Notes: a model not told the origin generated them from the letters alone. A stretch of DNA of 34,881 nt from Planctomycetota bacterium (GCA_027624335.1 JAQBWV010000046.1:1-34881), one strand, 5' to 3'. Counted from the first letter of the stretch, positions 16,467-26,036 are shown. Program-made: numbers and translations.

Positions 16467-19400
16467 TCAGTCGACGTAGAGAAACTCGTTTGAGTTCAGC
16501 AGAACGTGACAGAGATCCGTGAGCGAATTCAGATCCAGTCCGCTTTCAGATCGGGCGTTCGACGTGGCGATCTTCAAGTGGTTCGCTGCTGTGGACTGGT
16601 CGCGGCCGGGTGAGTCGGGTGAGTCAAAGTTCCAGAAGCCGGAGATGTCGCGGTGGACTCCGCCGTTGATCAACAGCTGCTCTGAAGTCAGCCGTGCCCG
16701 CGAGACTCGCACGTTATCAATCAAGCCGTCCCAGCGGCTTCGTCGACTGCCGTCGCGATCGCCGATCACCAGGCTCAAGCTGGAAGCAAAATCGCCTCGC
16801 ACCTTGTGAGGAACGCTCGCCGTCTGCACGGGCGAATCCTCTTCGTAGAGATCCTTCAGAAAGAACGTGACGCCCGCGTCGGTCACATCGTCGACATCGA
16901 CAGAGACGGCGACGTAGTAAGGGCGGTTCAGTTCGGGTCGAAGATTGGACGCGATGACTTCATAAGTGGGCTTGTCGGTGCCGGCAGTCGGAGGGTCGCC
17001 ACCGATGAGTTGCAGGATCAGATTGCGAGGCTTGTAGCCGGACTTTGTGCTCGTGACGCCGAAGTTCCAGCCACGGTGAACGGTATCGCCATTCCACTGC
17101 GAGACAATCGTTCGGACATTAGCATCGGGATACAGCGAGTTTAACTGGATGATGGCCTCGATCGTGAAATCTTCCGTGGGAAGAGATTCGGTGCTTCCAG
17201 TCCGGAAAGTGGAACCGTCTTTGGCGTCAACAACTCTGGCTGCCGAGCTGTTCGTTGCCGCGAGCATCTCGGTACTGGGTGGCGGCAACGCTGGCTCGGC
17301 ACCCTGTCGACTAAGGAAACGCATGGCGGATTCGAGTTCCGCATCGTCAGGAATTCTTCCGAGTGCCAGTTGCCAGGCCGTCTCAGCAGCCAGCTGATAG
17401 GGGCTCGCACCGGGGCTGCGGTTCTTTGCGACAGTCTGGTCGACACGTTTCGAAAGCCCTCTGGCCCGGTCCAGAATCCACTGACCATTGATCATCAGCA
17501 ATGACTGCGTGGGAGTGGTCGTGACATCCCGCTGGGCGGTGCTGTTGAATCCGTCGGCAACGTCAAACACCTTCAACATGGGATCAGGAGAGTTGCGCAG
17601 CACTCTGGTATAGATCGACCTTCGCGGAGTTGTCGCGGCGACTGCGGGGCCGCCAGCTTTGGAATCGAGTTCTCCGGAAGCGGAGAGAATGGCATCTCGA
17701 ATCTGCTCGGCCGCCAGACGCCTGACGTCCCATCTCCAGCGCAATCGGTTGAGCGGGTCGATCAGCGAAATCCGCTTCGCTTCCGGGTGCGATGCCGCCT
17801 GGCGATACGTCGCTGAAAGCAGGATCAGTCGATGGAGGGCTTTGAAGCTTTGTCCGTTGTCGACGAAGTTGCTGGTCAACCAGTCGAGCAGTTCCGGATG
17901 GCTCGGCGATTCACCCAGGTGGCCGAAGTCGCTGGATGTTTCGACGATTCCCGAACCGAAGTGGTACTGCCAGATTCGATTGACAATGACCCGTGTGGAG
18001 AGCGGATTGGCGGGATCGGTCAGCCAACGTGCCAGTGCGGCTCGGCGACCGGTTGACTGTGGGGCGGATTCCAGGCGTACGATTTCGGTCGGTTGAGAAT
18101 CCAGTACGCTGAGTTTTCCTGGCAGGATGTCTCGTTTGTTTCGGTCGTCGGGGATGAAGGTCGTCGCGGGTGAAGGTCCGGCGTCGGTGACGGTGAGAGA
18201 AACTGGAAACGGTGCCGGTTTGAGATGGTCGAACTTTTCCAGTTCCTTGTTGAGTTCGTCGACCGTTTTCTGGTCGTCTTCCTTGAGCTTCATGCGGTCG
18301 TATTCGAAGTCGATCTGTCGCTGCACGAGATTCATGAGTTGTCGCTCGAGAGCGGTCCACTGGGCGGTCGGGCGCAGTTCAATTTCGCGGACATCCGGCG
18401 GGAACTTTTCGACTGCCGACTGCCGTTGTTTTTTCATGTAAGGAGCTGTGATGGCGGCCAGCTTATCTCTCAATTCCTGCGTCGCTGCTTCCCATTTGGC
18501 CTGACGTTCTGTGAATGCGGATTTCTCGTCCGGCGTTGCGAGAGCGATGTCGTCACGTGGCTCGATCGAGGAGAAGAATGCCTGGAGCCGAAAATAGTCT
18601 TTTCGCAGAATAGGGTCGAATTTGTGATCGTGACACTTCGCGCATCCGATGCTCAGCCCGAGAAACGCTTCGCCGGTGATGTCGGTCAACTCGTCGATGA
18701 TCGCCTGCCAGTGACCGCGCACGTCTCGCTGGTTGTATTCATAGAGGTACAGCCGCCAGTACGCAGTGGCCACGATGGCGTCAGGGTTGTCCGGATCGAG
18801 TTCGTCGCCGGCGATCTGTTCCCGCACGAACTGATCGTAAGGCTTATCGTTATTGAATGCCTGAATGGTCCAGTCACGGTAGCGCCACATGTCCTCGCGG
18901 TAACCGTCCGCGCGGTAACCGTCGGATTCTGAGTAGCGAACCAGGTCCAGCCAGTGTCGGGCCCAGCGCTCGCCATAGTGTGGGCTGTCCAGGAGCTGGT
19001 CGATCAGTTTTTCGTACGCGTCAGCGGAGTTGTCGTTGACGAAGGCTGCGATTTCTGCAGCACTCGGCGGGAGGCCGATCATGTCGAAGTAGAGCCGACG
19101 GATCAGTGTGTGGCGATCTGCTTCTGCAGCCGGTGAGAGATCGCTCTCGCGAAGTCGCTGAACAATGAACTGGTCGATTTCGTTCCGCGACCAGCCACTG
19201 GAGTCGGTGTCAGGAACCACAGGTTTTGTGACCGGCTGAAACGCCCACCACTGGCGGTCGGTGTCGGTGATTTCCGAGACGGTCGGTGTCTCGTCGCGCA
19301 GGACGGCGTCGTGCGCCGGCCAGAACGCTCCGTCAGCGATCCACTGCGTCAGCAGAGCAATCTCCGCTGCTGGAAGCTTGCCGCTGGGAGGCATCTCGAA

Positions 19401-19751
19401 CGATTCCCAGCGAATAGCCTCGACCAGCAGACTTTCTTCGGGTTTACCAGCGATCAGCGCGGCTCCTGATTCGCCGCCGTTAAGAATCGTGCTCAGCGCG
19501 TCCACACGGAGTCCGCCGCTTTGCTTCTCTTTGCCATGACATTTGAAACAGCGAGCGGCCAGTAGCGGTCGGATCTTCGTCTCGAAGAATTTGGTTTTCG
19601 CCGCCGCGTCTGAGGATTCGAGTTGCAATTTCTCAGCTTCAGCGGACTGTGCCGGGGCTGGCTGTGCAAGGAGAGTCATGGACAGTGCGCCGAGCCATAT
19701 CAGCAAACGCAGAGTTGTCAGACGCGACGCTGTTCGAGAGTGAGCTGTCAT
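16467..19751 (-). CDS. PSCyt1-DUF1549-DUF1553 (PSD1) planctomycete cytochrome-type protein with inserted LamG-like domain
   Basis: A 1094-residue exported protein of the family greatly expanded in planctomycetes. A signal peptide (about 1-37) is followed by a PSCyt1 domain with CFKCH (68-72), DUF1549/PSCyt2 (about 165-400) with a second CAKCH (370-374), a long coiled helical linker (405-510), and DUF1553/PSD1 (about 565-815) including NRIWQYHFG and DFGHLGE. A concanavalin/LamG-like beta-sandwich (about 835-1045: FTIEAIIQL, WNFGV, RWDGLIDNVRVSRARL, GFWNFD) then interrupts the PSD1 end. The conserved tail LCHVLLNSNEFLYVD closes the protein. ATG 19751 is preferred over an upstream GTG at 19847 because it places the signal peptide at the terminus. 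The family is linked to polysaccharide degradation; the usual DUF1501 partner gene is absent beside it. Confidence 0.93.
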   Translation of the reverse strand: MTAHSRTASRLTTLRLLIWLGALSMTLLAQPAPAQSAEAEKLQLESSDAAAKTKFFETKIRPLLAARCFKCHGKEKQSGGLRVDALSTILNGGESGAALIAGKPEESLLVEAIRWESFEMPPSGKLPAAEIALLTQWIADGAFWPAHDAVLRDETPTVSEITDTDRQWWAFQPVTKPVVPDTDSSGWSRNEIDQFIVQRLRESDLSPAAEADRHTLIRRLYFDMIGLPPSAAEIAAFVNDNSADAYEKLIDQLLDSPHYGERWARHWLDLVRYSESDGYRADGYREDMWRYRDWTIQAFNNDKPYDQFVREQIAGDELDPDNPDAIVATAYWRLYLYEYNQRDVRGHWQAIIDELTDITGEAFLGLSIGCAKCHDHKFDPILRKDYFRLQAFFSSIEPRDDIALATPDEKSAFTERQAKWEAATQELRDKLAAITAPYMKKQRQSAVEKFPPDVREIELRPTAQWTALERQLMNLVQRQIDFEYDRMKLKEDDQKTVDELNKELEKFDHLKPAPFPVSLTVTDAGPSPATTFIPDDRNKRDILPGKLSVLDSQPTEIVRLESAPQSTGRRAALARWLTDPANPLSTRVIVNRIWQYHFGSGIVETSSDFGHLGESPSHPELLDWLTSNFVDNGQSFKALHRLILLSATYRQAASHPEAKRISLIDPLNRLRWRWDVRRLAAEQIRDAILSASGELDSKAGGPAVAATTPRRSIYTRVLRNSPDPMLKVFDVADGFNSTAQRDVTTTPTQSLLMINGQWILDRARGLSKRVDQTVAKNRSPGASPYQLAAETAWQLALGRIPDDAELESAMRFLSRQGAEPALPPPSTEMLAATNSSAARVVDAKDGSTFRTGSTESLPTEDFTIEAIIQLNSLYPDANVRTIVSQWNGDTVHRGWNFGVTSTKSGYKPRNLILQLIGGDPPTAGTDKPTYEVIASNLRPELNRPYYVAVSVDVDDVTDAGVTFFLKDLYEEDSPVQTASVPHKVRGDFASSLSLVIGDRDGSRRSRWDGLIDNVRVSRARLTSEQLLINGGVHRDISGFWNFDSPDSPGRDQSTAANHLKIATSNARSESGLDLNSLTDLCHVLLNSNEFLYVD

Positions 19752-20139
19752 TTCGGTTCCGGGATTCAGGAGAGTCGGCGACAATCTCCAGCCACGGTGG
19801 CGACCGGCGCCAAACCACGACTGCTGAAGGTTTGAGTGTACCGTCACGGCCCGCTTTCACGCACCGTGTCTTGTGGCGACCCGATTGATAACCGGACGCT
19901 GGCACGCCAGCGAAGTTTGTCAGGAACTGTCGCCAGACATCCATGAAGGGATCGGGATACGTCTGCGAGTCTGATGACCAATCGGATTGTCCAATACCAA
20001 AGCGAGAGCTTTGACAAGCTAGCCGTAATCTGCGTTCCCTACTACTCTCCTTGATCCGTCACGACGGTGTTTTGCCATCGTGTTGTTGGCCAGCTGACTT
20101 CTTTCAGATTGTCATTCCCCTTCGGAGACTGCGGCGGCG
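19752..20139 (+). other. Divergent intergenic region
   Basis: 388 bases between the divergent PSD1 gene and lhgO, which must hold both promoters. A consensus TTGACA occurs at 20011-20016 but has no -10 element at proper spacing. No RNA gene, terminator or clear operator repeat was seen. Confidence 0.35.
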
Positions 20140-21339
20140 ATGTCAGATTGTGATGTGATAATCCTGGGAGGAGGAATCGTCGGGCTGTCGACCGCCTGGA
20201 GGCTGCGTCAGAGGTATCCTGATTTAAGGCTAAGGCTCATCGAGAAGGAAGAACGACTGGCGTTTCACCAGACAGGCAGGAATTCCGGTGTCCTTCATTC
20301 CGGCATTTACTACCGGCCCGGTTCGCTTCGCGCGACCAATTGCCGTGCCGGTCGTCAGGCGATGGAAGAATTCTGCAGACAGCACGGCATCGCGTTCGAG
20401 TCGTGCGGAAAAGTTATCGTAGCTGTCGCTGAGTCCGAGCTGCCGAATCTGCAGAAAATCTACGAACGCGGCCAGGCGAACGGAGTGCAGTGCGAACTGA
20501 TCGGCGAGGATCGACTGCGCGAGCTGGAACCCCACACAGCCGGTATCAGCGCGATTCATGTCCCGGAAGCAGGCATCGTCGATTATGTCGGTGTGTGTGA
20601 GAAACTTGGCGAGCTGTTGCGAGGATCCGGCACTGAAATTCAGCTGGAATCTCGCGTGCTTGGCATGCAGTCGCAAGCTGGGGGCGTCATCGTGGAAACG
20701 AGCTCCGGAGACCTTGAGTCTCGCTACGTTGTCAACTGCACGGGCCTGTACTGCGACCGAGTGACTCGAATGAGCGGCCAGGAACCCGAAGCGAAGACGG
20801 TGCCGTTTCGCGGGGAATACTTTGAACTGAAACCCGAGGCGGAACATCTCTGTCGAAACCTGATTTATCCGGTCCCGGACCCACAGTTTCCGTTTCTCGG
20901 GGTTCATTTCACCCGAATGGCGCTGGGGGGTGTTGAATGCGGCCCGAACGCGGTGCTGGCGTTCGCTCGGGAAGGCTACAGGAAGAAAGACATCAACATT
21001 CGAGATCTGGTCGAATCTCTCACGTATCCTGGGTTTCTGCGGATGGCGGCCAGGAACTGGAAGACCGGGTGCATGGAGATGTGGCGGTCGTTCAGCAAGG
21101 CGGCCTTTGTGAAAGCACTGCAGCGGCTGATTCCGGAAATTCAGAGCGAACATCTTGACCACGCTCCGTCAGGAGTGCGGGCTCAGGCTTTAGGTCGCGA
21201 CGGGAAACTGCTCGACGATTTTCTGATTCAGGAGACAGACAGAGTCGTCAACGTTTGTAATGCTCCATCTCCGGCTGCGACGGCTGCGTTGAATATTGGA
21301 ACTTTGATTGTGGATCGTCTGGCGGCAAAGTTTGACTGA
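20140..21339 (+). CDS. lhgO: L-2-hydroxyglutarate oxidase (LhgO-type FAD oxidoreductase)
   Basis: An FAD-dependent enzyme of the DAO family that oxidises L-2-hydroxyglutarate to 2-oxoglutarate. 399 residues, matching the family length. The N-terminal dinucleotide motif is [14 protein letters not shown] (7-20), followed by [25 protein letters not shown], the signature of this subfamily. The middle shows VNCTGLY (FAD domain) and [10 protein letters not shown], and the C-terminus has [21 protein letters not shown], the segment typical of LhgO. ATG 20140 follows a weak GGAG. Transcribed away from the PSD1 gene with no operon partner. General DAO-family oxidase is the fallback call. Confidence 0.92.
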   Translation: MSDCDVIILGGGIVGLSTAWRLRQRYPDLRLRLIEKEERLAFHQTGRNSGVLHSGIYYRPGSLRATNCRAGRQAMEEFCRQHGIAFESCGKVIVAVAESELPNLQKIYERGQANGVQCELIGEDRLRELEPHTAGISAIHVPEAGIVDYVGVCEKLGELLRGSGTEIQLESRVLGMQSQAGGVIVETSSGDLESRYVVNCTGLYCDRVTRMSGQEPEAKTVPFRGEYFELKPEAEHLCRNLIYPVPDPQFPFLGVHFTRMALGGVECGPNAVLAFAREGYRKKDINIRDLVESLTYPGFLRMAARNWKTGCMEMWRSFSKAAFVKALQRLIPEIQSEHLDHAPSGVRAQALGRDGKLLDDFLIQETDRVVNVCNAPSPAATAALNIGTLIVDRLAAKFD

Positions 21340-21697
21340 TAGGGCAGCTCGTTCATTTCCGGTTCACACCGCTCCATCGGTCGACTCGTGAGAACCTGCC
21401 AATTCGGATCGGACCTTGAGCATTCCGCATGCTGCGGGCATGTGGCAGTTGGAAAGTCGTCGGAATGTGGAAAAAATCCTTCTCCACCTTCCACCGTGGC
21501 GGGTAGACTCGTGGAGCGTTCTTTGTCGCTGCTGTGCTGGTCTGTTTCGAAATCCGGGTTTCAGCGGTTCGGTAGCTCACAGAAGGCAACAGATAACGAC
21601 TCGGGTTTCACCCCGAAACATTCGATTACTAATGATAAAGATGGCGAGCGATCACGTTTCACCATCAGCGGAATCCGCGAATTCGGAGAACACCAGT
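21340..21697 (+). other. Intergenic region upstream of the vWA/STN gene
   Basis: 358 bases with no supported gene. An open TTG-started frame (from 21416) runs into the downstream gene but is Cys/Trp/Arg-rich and lacks a ribosome-binding site, so it is treated as non-coding. A small hairpin, TCGGG/CCCGA, lies near 21600-21615. The promoter of the next gene was not identified. Confidence 0.35.
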
Positions 21698-24331
21698 ATG
21701 CCGTCCCGCACTACTCGCGTCGCAATCATGGGTCTTTCTTTAGCCATAGCGTTTGGCGTTGCACCCGTTGCCAGCGTGAATGCCGAAGAGGCTCCGCAGG
21801 CTCGATTGCTCCAGTACCGTGCCGAATCGGGGGCAACGGTCCAGGCCATACTGATGGACGCTCCTGCATCGGCAGCGACCTCAACAGTTCGAGACCATAT
21901 CGTCCTGTTCGACACATCGGCCAGTCAGAATGGTGGACATCGGACCCAGGCACTGGCCTCTCTGGATGCGTTTCTGGCAGATTTGAGCGACGGCAGCCGG
22001 TTCCAGCTCTTTGCGATTGATGTTGCTCCGGAAGAGCTGACGGAAGGCCTGACGCCGACAGTTGGTGCAAAGGCGGACCGTGCTCGTGCGTTGCTGGCTC
22101 GACGTGCTCCTCTGGGAGCAACCGATCTGGAGCGGGCACTACGAAAGGCTCTGGACGCCGCAAAGTCGGCTCGCAACGCCTCCGTTCTGTATATCGGAGA
22201 CGGCGTGAGTGGACTGCGTTTGATTCCTGCGGAGCGTCTGCAGTCGCTCGTTGACGAGTTCCGTAAGAGTCAGGTTCCCGTAAGCAGTTACGCAATCGGA
22301 CCGCGGCGAGACCTGCAGCTTCTGGGCGTTCTGGCCAACTGGACCGGCGGTGACGTAATTCCTGACGATGGGGAAACCGACGCTCGACAGCTTGGACAAC
22401 AGTTGGCTCGCACTGCAGAGCAGACTGTTGTTTATGTTGCCGATGTTCGCGTCGAGCCTGCGGAAACGAATTTGTTTCCTGAAGTCGGCTTGCCGCTACG
22501 AGAAGACAGGGCGACCGTTTACCTCAGTCGCGGAAGCGCTCCGACCTCAGTCGCCGTTCAGACTTCCTCAGGGAATGTTCACTGGTCAGTCGAAATCGCC
22601 TCCCCCGCCGATGAAAATTCATATCTGGCGACCCTGATGCAGCGGGTCGAGCAGTCGCCAATCGATTCGCCATTCGCTGGCGAGCGAATGCTGGCTGCCG
22701 CGCAGGATGCTTTTGCTCGACGTATCGATCAACTGTCTGCTCTCGGAGATGCCGCGTTGCTGGATCGTGATCTTCGACAGGCCGCGACGTTTGGAATGGC
22801 GCTTCAGGAACTCGATCCTGCAAGTGACGAAGCCCGTCGACTGATCAAAGCGGCTGCAAAGTTTCAGACGGTCAGTCAGGTGACGCAGCCAGTGGACCCG
22901 ACTGCTCCAAGTTCCGATGCGATTACACAGCAGCAGACGGGAAGTCTGATCGCTGAAATCGAAGTTCTGCAGGCCATTAAGGGCCAGCAGTTCCAGGCCA
23001 ACGTCTCACGCACGATTCAGAGAGTGCGAAAAGAGGCCGAGGAGGATCCCGATGCTGCTCTCAGTGAACTGAAGCGGGCGATTGGGGCCGTGAGGGCTGC
23101 CGAAGATATCGATCCTGATCTCCGCATTAGCCTTGCTAAAAGACTGCAGGGAGTCCTTGCCGATGTCAAAGGACAGAAGGAAGTTCGCGAGTTGCGGTCC
23201 ATCCGCGCTCAGGAACGAGTCGCTGCCATTGAAGCACAGAGGCGACTGATTGATGACGTCACCATCGCTGATGATCGGATGGAGCGACTGATTGACAATG
23301 TTCGTTCATTGATCGAAACCGCTTCACATGGTGAGCCGGACAAGTACCTGGAAGCTGAAGCAGTTTCGGAAGAAGCCGTCAATCTTCTGCCAGGGAACGG
23401 TGCGGCAACCGCTGCTCAGGTCGTTTCGGAAGCGAGCGGTCAGCTTTATACCGCCTTCTTCCTCCGCACATTGCGAGCAGACCGGTTTCTCGAAACTCTG
23501 GAACAGGTCGAACGGTCTCACGTTCCGTTCCCGGACGAACCGCCGATCCGCTGGCCACGACCGGAAGTGTGGAAGGCTTTGACCGAACGAAGGAAGCAGT
23601 ACGCCTCGGTTGACCTCCACAAACCAACCGTAGCGGAGCGTCGCATCTCAGCCGCGCTGGACGATCAGACTACGGTCAATTTTGCAGAATTGCCGCTGGT
23701 TGACGCGATACAGTTCCTGTCGCGAACTCACGAGATTCCGATCATCCTCGACATCATCTCGATCGAAGAAGCGGGGCTCCTGGTGGATGAGCCGATCAAT
23801 CTGGTGCTTGCCGGAGTCACGCTCCAAAGTGCCTTGAAGATCATGCTTTCAGACCTCGAACTCACGTACATCATCGAGGATGAAGTCATGAAGATCACGA
23901 CGATCGAAGTGGCCAACGAAAAGCTGTCGACCCGTGTTTACCCTGTGGGAGACCTGGTCGTGCAGTTGAATGCTCTTTCGCTGGGTGGAGGTGCGTCCGG
24001 TGCATTCGGCGGTGGCCAGGGAGGCGGCCAGCAGGGCGGCCAGCAGGGCGGTGGATTTGGTGGTGGTGGTGGTGGTGGATTTGGTGGTGGTGGTGGTGGC
24101 CAGTTTGGCATCGCGCCTCAACCGTTGCCCAAAGGCATGGCCAAACCGAAGGATCAGGAAAACGCGCCGCTGAAGTTGCCGGCTGATCCAGAGTTGCAGG
24201 GCATTCTCGATGGCATACTGAAAGAATCAGCATCAACGGTTCAGGCACCTTTCGCCGGGTTTGCTCAAGTGCAGGATCCCGTTTTTCGCTTTGACAACAA
24301 AGCGATCCAGGAGCTGAAAAAAAAACGGTAG
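21698..24331 (+). CDS. Secreted vWA protein with coiled-coil and secretin-N (STN)-like domain; ends at an A9 run
   Basis: 877 residues from ATG 21698, supported by GGAG nine bases upstream and an immediate signal peptide (1-29). A vWA domain (about 66-250) has DTSAS (Asp72, Ser74, Ser76) at the MIDAS. A long helical region (about 330-640) follows, then a compact domain (about 647-752) containing VNFAELPLVDAIQFLS and VTLQSALKIMLSDLELTYII, which resembles the secretin/TonB short N-terminal (STN) fold. A Gly/Gln-rich stretch (about 761-804) and a short tail ending ELKKKR complete it. The stop follows a run of nine A residues. Reading one base back continues without a stop into the downstream gene, so this may be the first half of one larger protein. 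Function unknown; the architecture suggests an envelope or extracellular protein. Confidence 0.83.
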   Translation: MPSRTTRVAIMGLSLAIAFGVAPVASVNAEEAPQARLLQYRAESGATVQAILMDAPASAATSTVRDHIVLFDTSASQNGGHRTQALASLDAFLADLSDGSRFQLFAIDVAPEELTEGLTPTVGAKADRARALLARRAPLGATDLERALRKALDAAKSARNASVLYIGDGVSGLRLIPAERLQSLVDEFRKSQVPVSSYAIGPRRDLQLLGVLANWTGGDVIPDDGETDARQLGQQLARTAEQTVVYVADVRVEPAETNLFPEVGLPLREDRATVYLSRGSAPTSVAVQTSSGNVHWSVEIASPADENSYLATLMQRVEQSPIDSPFAGERMLAAAQDAFARRIDQLSALGDAALLDRDLRQAATFGMALQELDPASDEARRLIKAAAKFQTVSQVTQPVDPTAPSSDAITQQQTGSLIAEIEVLQAIKGQQFQANVSRTIQRVRKEAEEDPDAALSELKRAIGAVRAAEDIDPDLRISLAKRLQGVLADVKGQKEVRELRSIRAQERVAAIEAQRRLIDDVTIADDRMERLIDNVRSLIETASHGEPDKYLEAEAVSEEAVNLLPGNGAATAAQVVSEASGQLYTAFFLRTLRADRFLETLEQVERSHVPFPDEPPIRWPRPEVWKALTERRKQYASVDLHKPTVAERRISAALDDQTTVNFAELPLVDAIQFLSRTHEIPIILDIISIEEAGLLVDEPINLVLAGVTLQSALKIMLSDLELTYIIEDEVMKITTIEVANEKLSTRVYPVGDLVVQLNALSLGGGASGAFGGGQGGGQQGGQQGGGFGGGGGGGFGGGGGGQFGIAPQPLPKGMAKPKDQENAPLKLPADPELQGILDGILKESASTVQAPFAGFAQVQDPVFRFDNKAIQELKKKR
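24009..24100 (+). repeat. Low-complexity Gly/Gln-coding tandem repeats
   Basis: Within the vWA/STN gene: tandem copies of a GGCGGCCAGCAG-type unit (about 24023-24048), then two copies of a roughly 21-base unit made of GGATTTGGT followed by GGT triplets (about 24049-24096). They encode the Gly/Gln/Phe linker. Such tracts change length easily by slippage. Confidence 0.7.
24309..24325 (+). other. Candidate -1 slippage site: AGGAG then A9
   Basis: AGGAG (24309-24313), CTG, then nine A (24317-24325) just before the in-frame TAG at 24329-24331. In frame 0 the codons are CTG AAA AAA AAA CGG TAG. A -1 shift, or one extra A in the transcript, gives AAA AAA AAA ACG GTA GCC and joins the open frame that ends at 25893. 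An A run with a Shine-Dalgarno-like sequence upstream resembles bacterial programmed-slippage sites such as dnaX, though the spacing here is shorter. A homopolymer-length error in the assembly would look the same. Confidence 0.5.
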
Positions 24332-24372
24332 CCCCAAGTGAATCTGCGGGAAATACGAAGAGTCGGCAGACA

Positions 24373-25893
24373 TTGGAGAGGCTGTCGGAAGCCGCGCGAC
24401 CCGACGCGGATGCCGGGAATTCAGCAAGGCAAAAGGCGGCAAGAGGGTTGGGCGACAGTCGCTCCCAGCCCTCTTCTGCTGCGCAAACTGCAGAGGCGTC
24501 CGGGGAAGTCGGGAGCCCCAGAAGACAGGGCACGTTGGCACCCGATGAGATGTGGTTCGAGTATTTCAGAACTCGGAAGCCATCCGCCAGTGACGTCGTC
24601 CGTTCGGTCGGAAAGTTACATGCCAGAGGCGAGCACGACCAGGTCGTTGCCTTGATCAACGGTGCACTCGCGAATCAGCAGTCGCAACCGTGGATGTTCG
24701 AAGTTCTGGCGATGTCAATGAAGCTCGCCGGTCGCTCCGAAAAGGACATTGAGCGTGCGTTGTTGTCCCGTCTCGACTTCACGACGACCGATGTATCATC
24801 GCTCCTGTTTTCTGCCGCGTTTCTGAAACGGCTCGATGGAAACCAGCAGGCATTGCGACTCTACCAGCAGGCATCGACGATCGATCCGACGCGTCCTGAG
24901 CCCTACATTCTGGCTATGAAACTGGCTCAGGAGATGCATGATGTCGACGTCGTACAATGGGCCTGCTCCGGAATACTGGCTCATGTCTGGACGAAAGATT
25001 TCAAGGCTCGCCATCAGGTGGCGGAAGATGTCGCAACCGATACGGAACTGGAACTCCTGAAGGCCGGTCAGAAAGATCGTGCGGCACAGTTTCGAGCAGC
25101 GATCGGTAACGCGCGACGGCGGGATCTTACAGTTCGTGTCGAGTGGTCCGGTGACGGTGATCTGGATTTGTCGGTGAAGGAACCGTTCCAGACAACTTGC
25201 TCGATGCTCAATCCGATGACCGCATCGGGTGGGATTCTGGTGCATGACGGTTTTGGACCGCAACGCGAGAACTGCTATGAGGAGTATGTTTGCGTGCAGG
25301 CAGCCCCGGGCGAGTATCGGCTCCAGATTGACTATCTCGACGGCACGATCGTGGGGAAGCGTTTTGGAGTGACGATTGTCAGTCACGCCGGCTCGCGTCT
25401 GGAAAAGATCACTCGCCAGACGGTTCGGCTGGACGGTCCGAGCGTCACGATCAATTTCAAACTCGAAGGCGGTCGCCGCAAGCAGCCGAGTCCAGAGCGG
25501 GAGAAACAACCGGAACCCGGCAGTGCCGCTAGAACATCGCGACAGGAACTGATCGCTCAGGTTCGGGGAGTTGCCGGTCGGGCGGGCGATGCTGCACCGG
25601 TCGCAGCTCAGGCCGGGGTCGGGGCCAGAGGAGCAGGGCAGGGCGGCGCACCACAGCCGGGATTTCGATTGCCTGCCGGCGCCTTTACTGCGGGAATCGG
25701 GTTTCAGCCGGTGATTGGATTTATCAACGAGGGAGTCTCATTGAGCGCTTTGGCCGTCGTTTCAGCTGATCGCCGATTCGTGCGGATTTCGGTCGCCCCG
25801 TTCTTCAACACGCTGCTCGAGCTTCAAACCTTCAGCTTTCAGGGCGGAGCAGCTGCCCAGCAGGGTGCAGCGCCTCAGGGCGGCGGCCAATAG
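24373..25893 (+). CDS. TPR-like and DUF2135-like protein, probably the second half of the preceding gene
   Basis: The frame is open from before the previous stop codon; the first candidate start is TTG 24373 and the first ATG is 24550, neither with a ribosome-binding site. Contents of the 506-residue reading: a disordered Ala/Ser/Arg-rich lead (1-55), a helical-repeat TPR-like region (about 75-200; GNQQALRLYQQASTIDPTRP), a beta-rich domain (about 225-350) with VEWSGDGDLDLSVKEP, GGILVHDGFGP and GEYRLQIDYLDG that resembles DUF2135/YfaP, then a Gly/Ala/Gln-rich region and a hydrophobic C-terminal domain (FQPVIGFINEG). There is no signal peptide. The lack of a start and the A9 run upstream argue it is normally translated as an extension of the vWA/STN protein, giving roughly 1400 residues in total. 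Confidence 0.7.
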   Translation: MERLSEAARPDADAGNSARQKAARGLGDSRSQPSSAAQTAEASGEVGSPRRQGTLAPDEMWFEYFRTRKPSASDVVRSVGKLHARGEHDQVVALINGALANQQSQPWMFEVLAMSMKLAGRSEKDIERALLSRLDFTTTDVSSLLFSAAFLKRLDGNQQALRLYQQASTIDPTRPEPYILAMKLAQEMHDVDVVQWACSGILAHVWTKDFKARHQVAEDVATDTELELLKAGQKDRAAQFRAAIGNARRRDLTVRVEWSGDGDLDLSVKEPFQTTCSMLNPMTASGGILVHDGFGPQRENCYEEYVCVQAAPGEYRLQIDYLDGTIVGKRFGVTIVSHAGSRLEKITRQTVRLDGPSVTINFKLEGGRRKQPSPEREKQPEPGSAARTSRQELIAQVRGVAGRAGDAAPVAAQAGVGARGAGQGGAPQPGFRLPAGAFTAGIGFQPVIGFINEGVSLSALAVVSADRRFVRISVAPFFNTLLELQTFSFQGGAAAQQGAAPQGGGQ

Positions 25894-26036
25894 GGAACGA
25901 ACACCGTCATCTGATCGTTTTTCAGGAAGGTCCTGACGAACTCGAAATTGCTGAGCTCGCCCCGGATCTGCCGATTTTCGCACGGCGAACTGGTCGAGAG
26001 ATAAGCGTCTCAATACGATTCGCGCCGGATCCGATG

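Noticed and set aside
20011-20016. Consensus TTGACA upstream of lhgO
   Set aside because: No -10 hexamer at 16-18 bases; probably chance.
20230-21162. 310-codon antisense frame inside lhgO
   Set aside because: lhgO is clearly coding with full family motifs; the antisense translation has no recognisable domain.
21416-21697. TTG-started N-terminal extension of the vWA/STN protein
   Set aside because: Cys/Trp/Arg-rich leader without ribosome-binding site; the ATG at 21698 has GGAG and begins a signal peptide.
25934-25953. TCAGGA/TCCTGA hairpin next to a T run after the DUF2135-like gene
   Set aside because: The T run lies on the wrong side of the stem for termination on the plus strand, and the stem is short.
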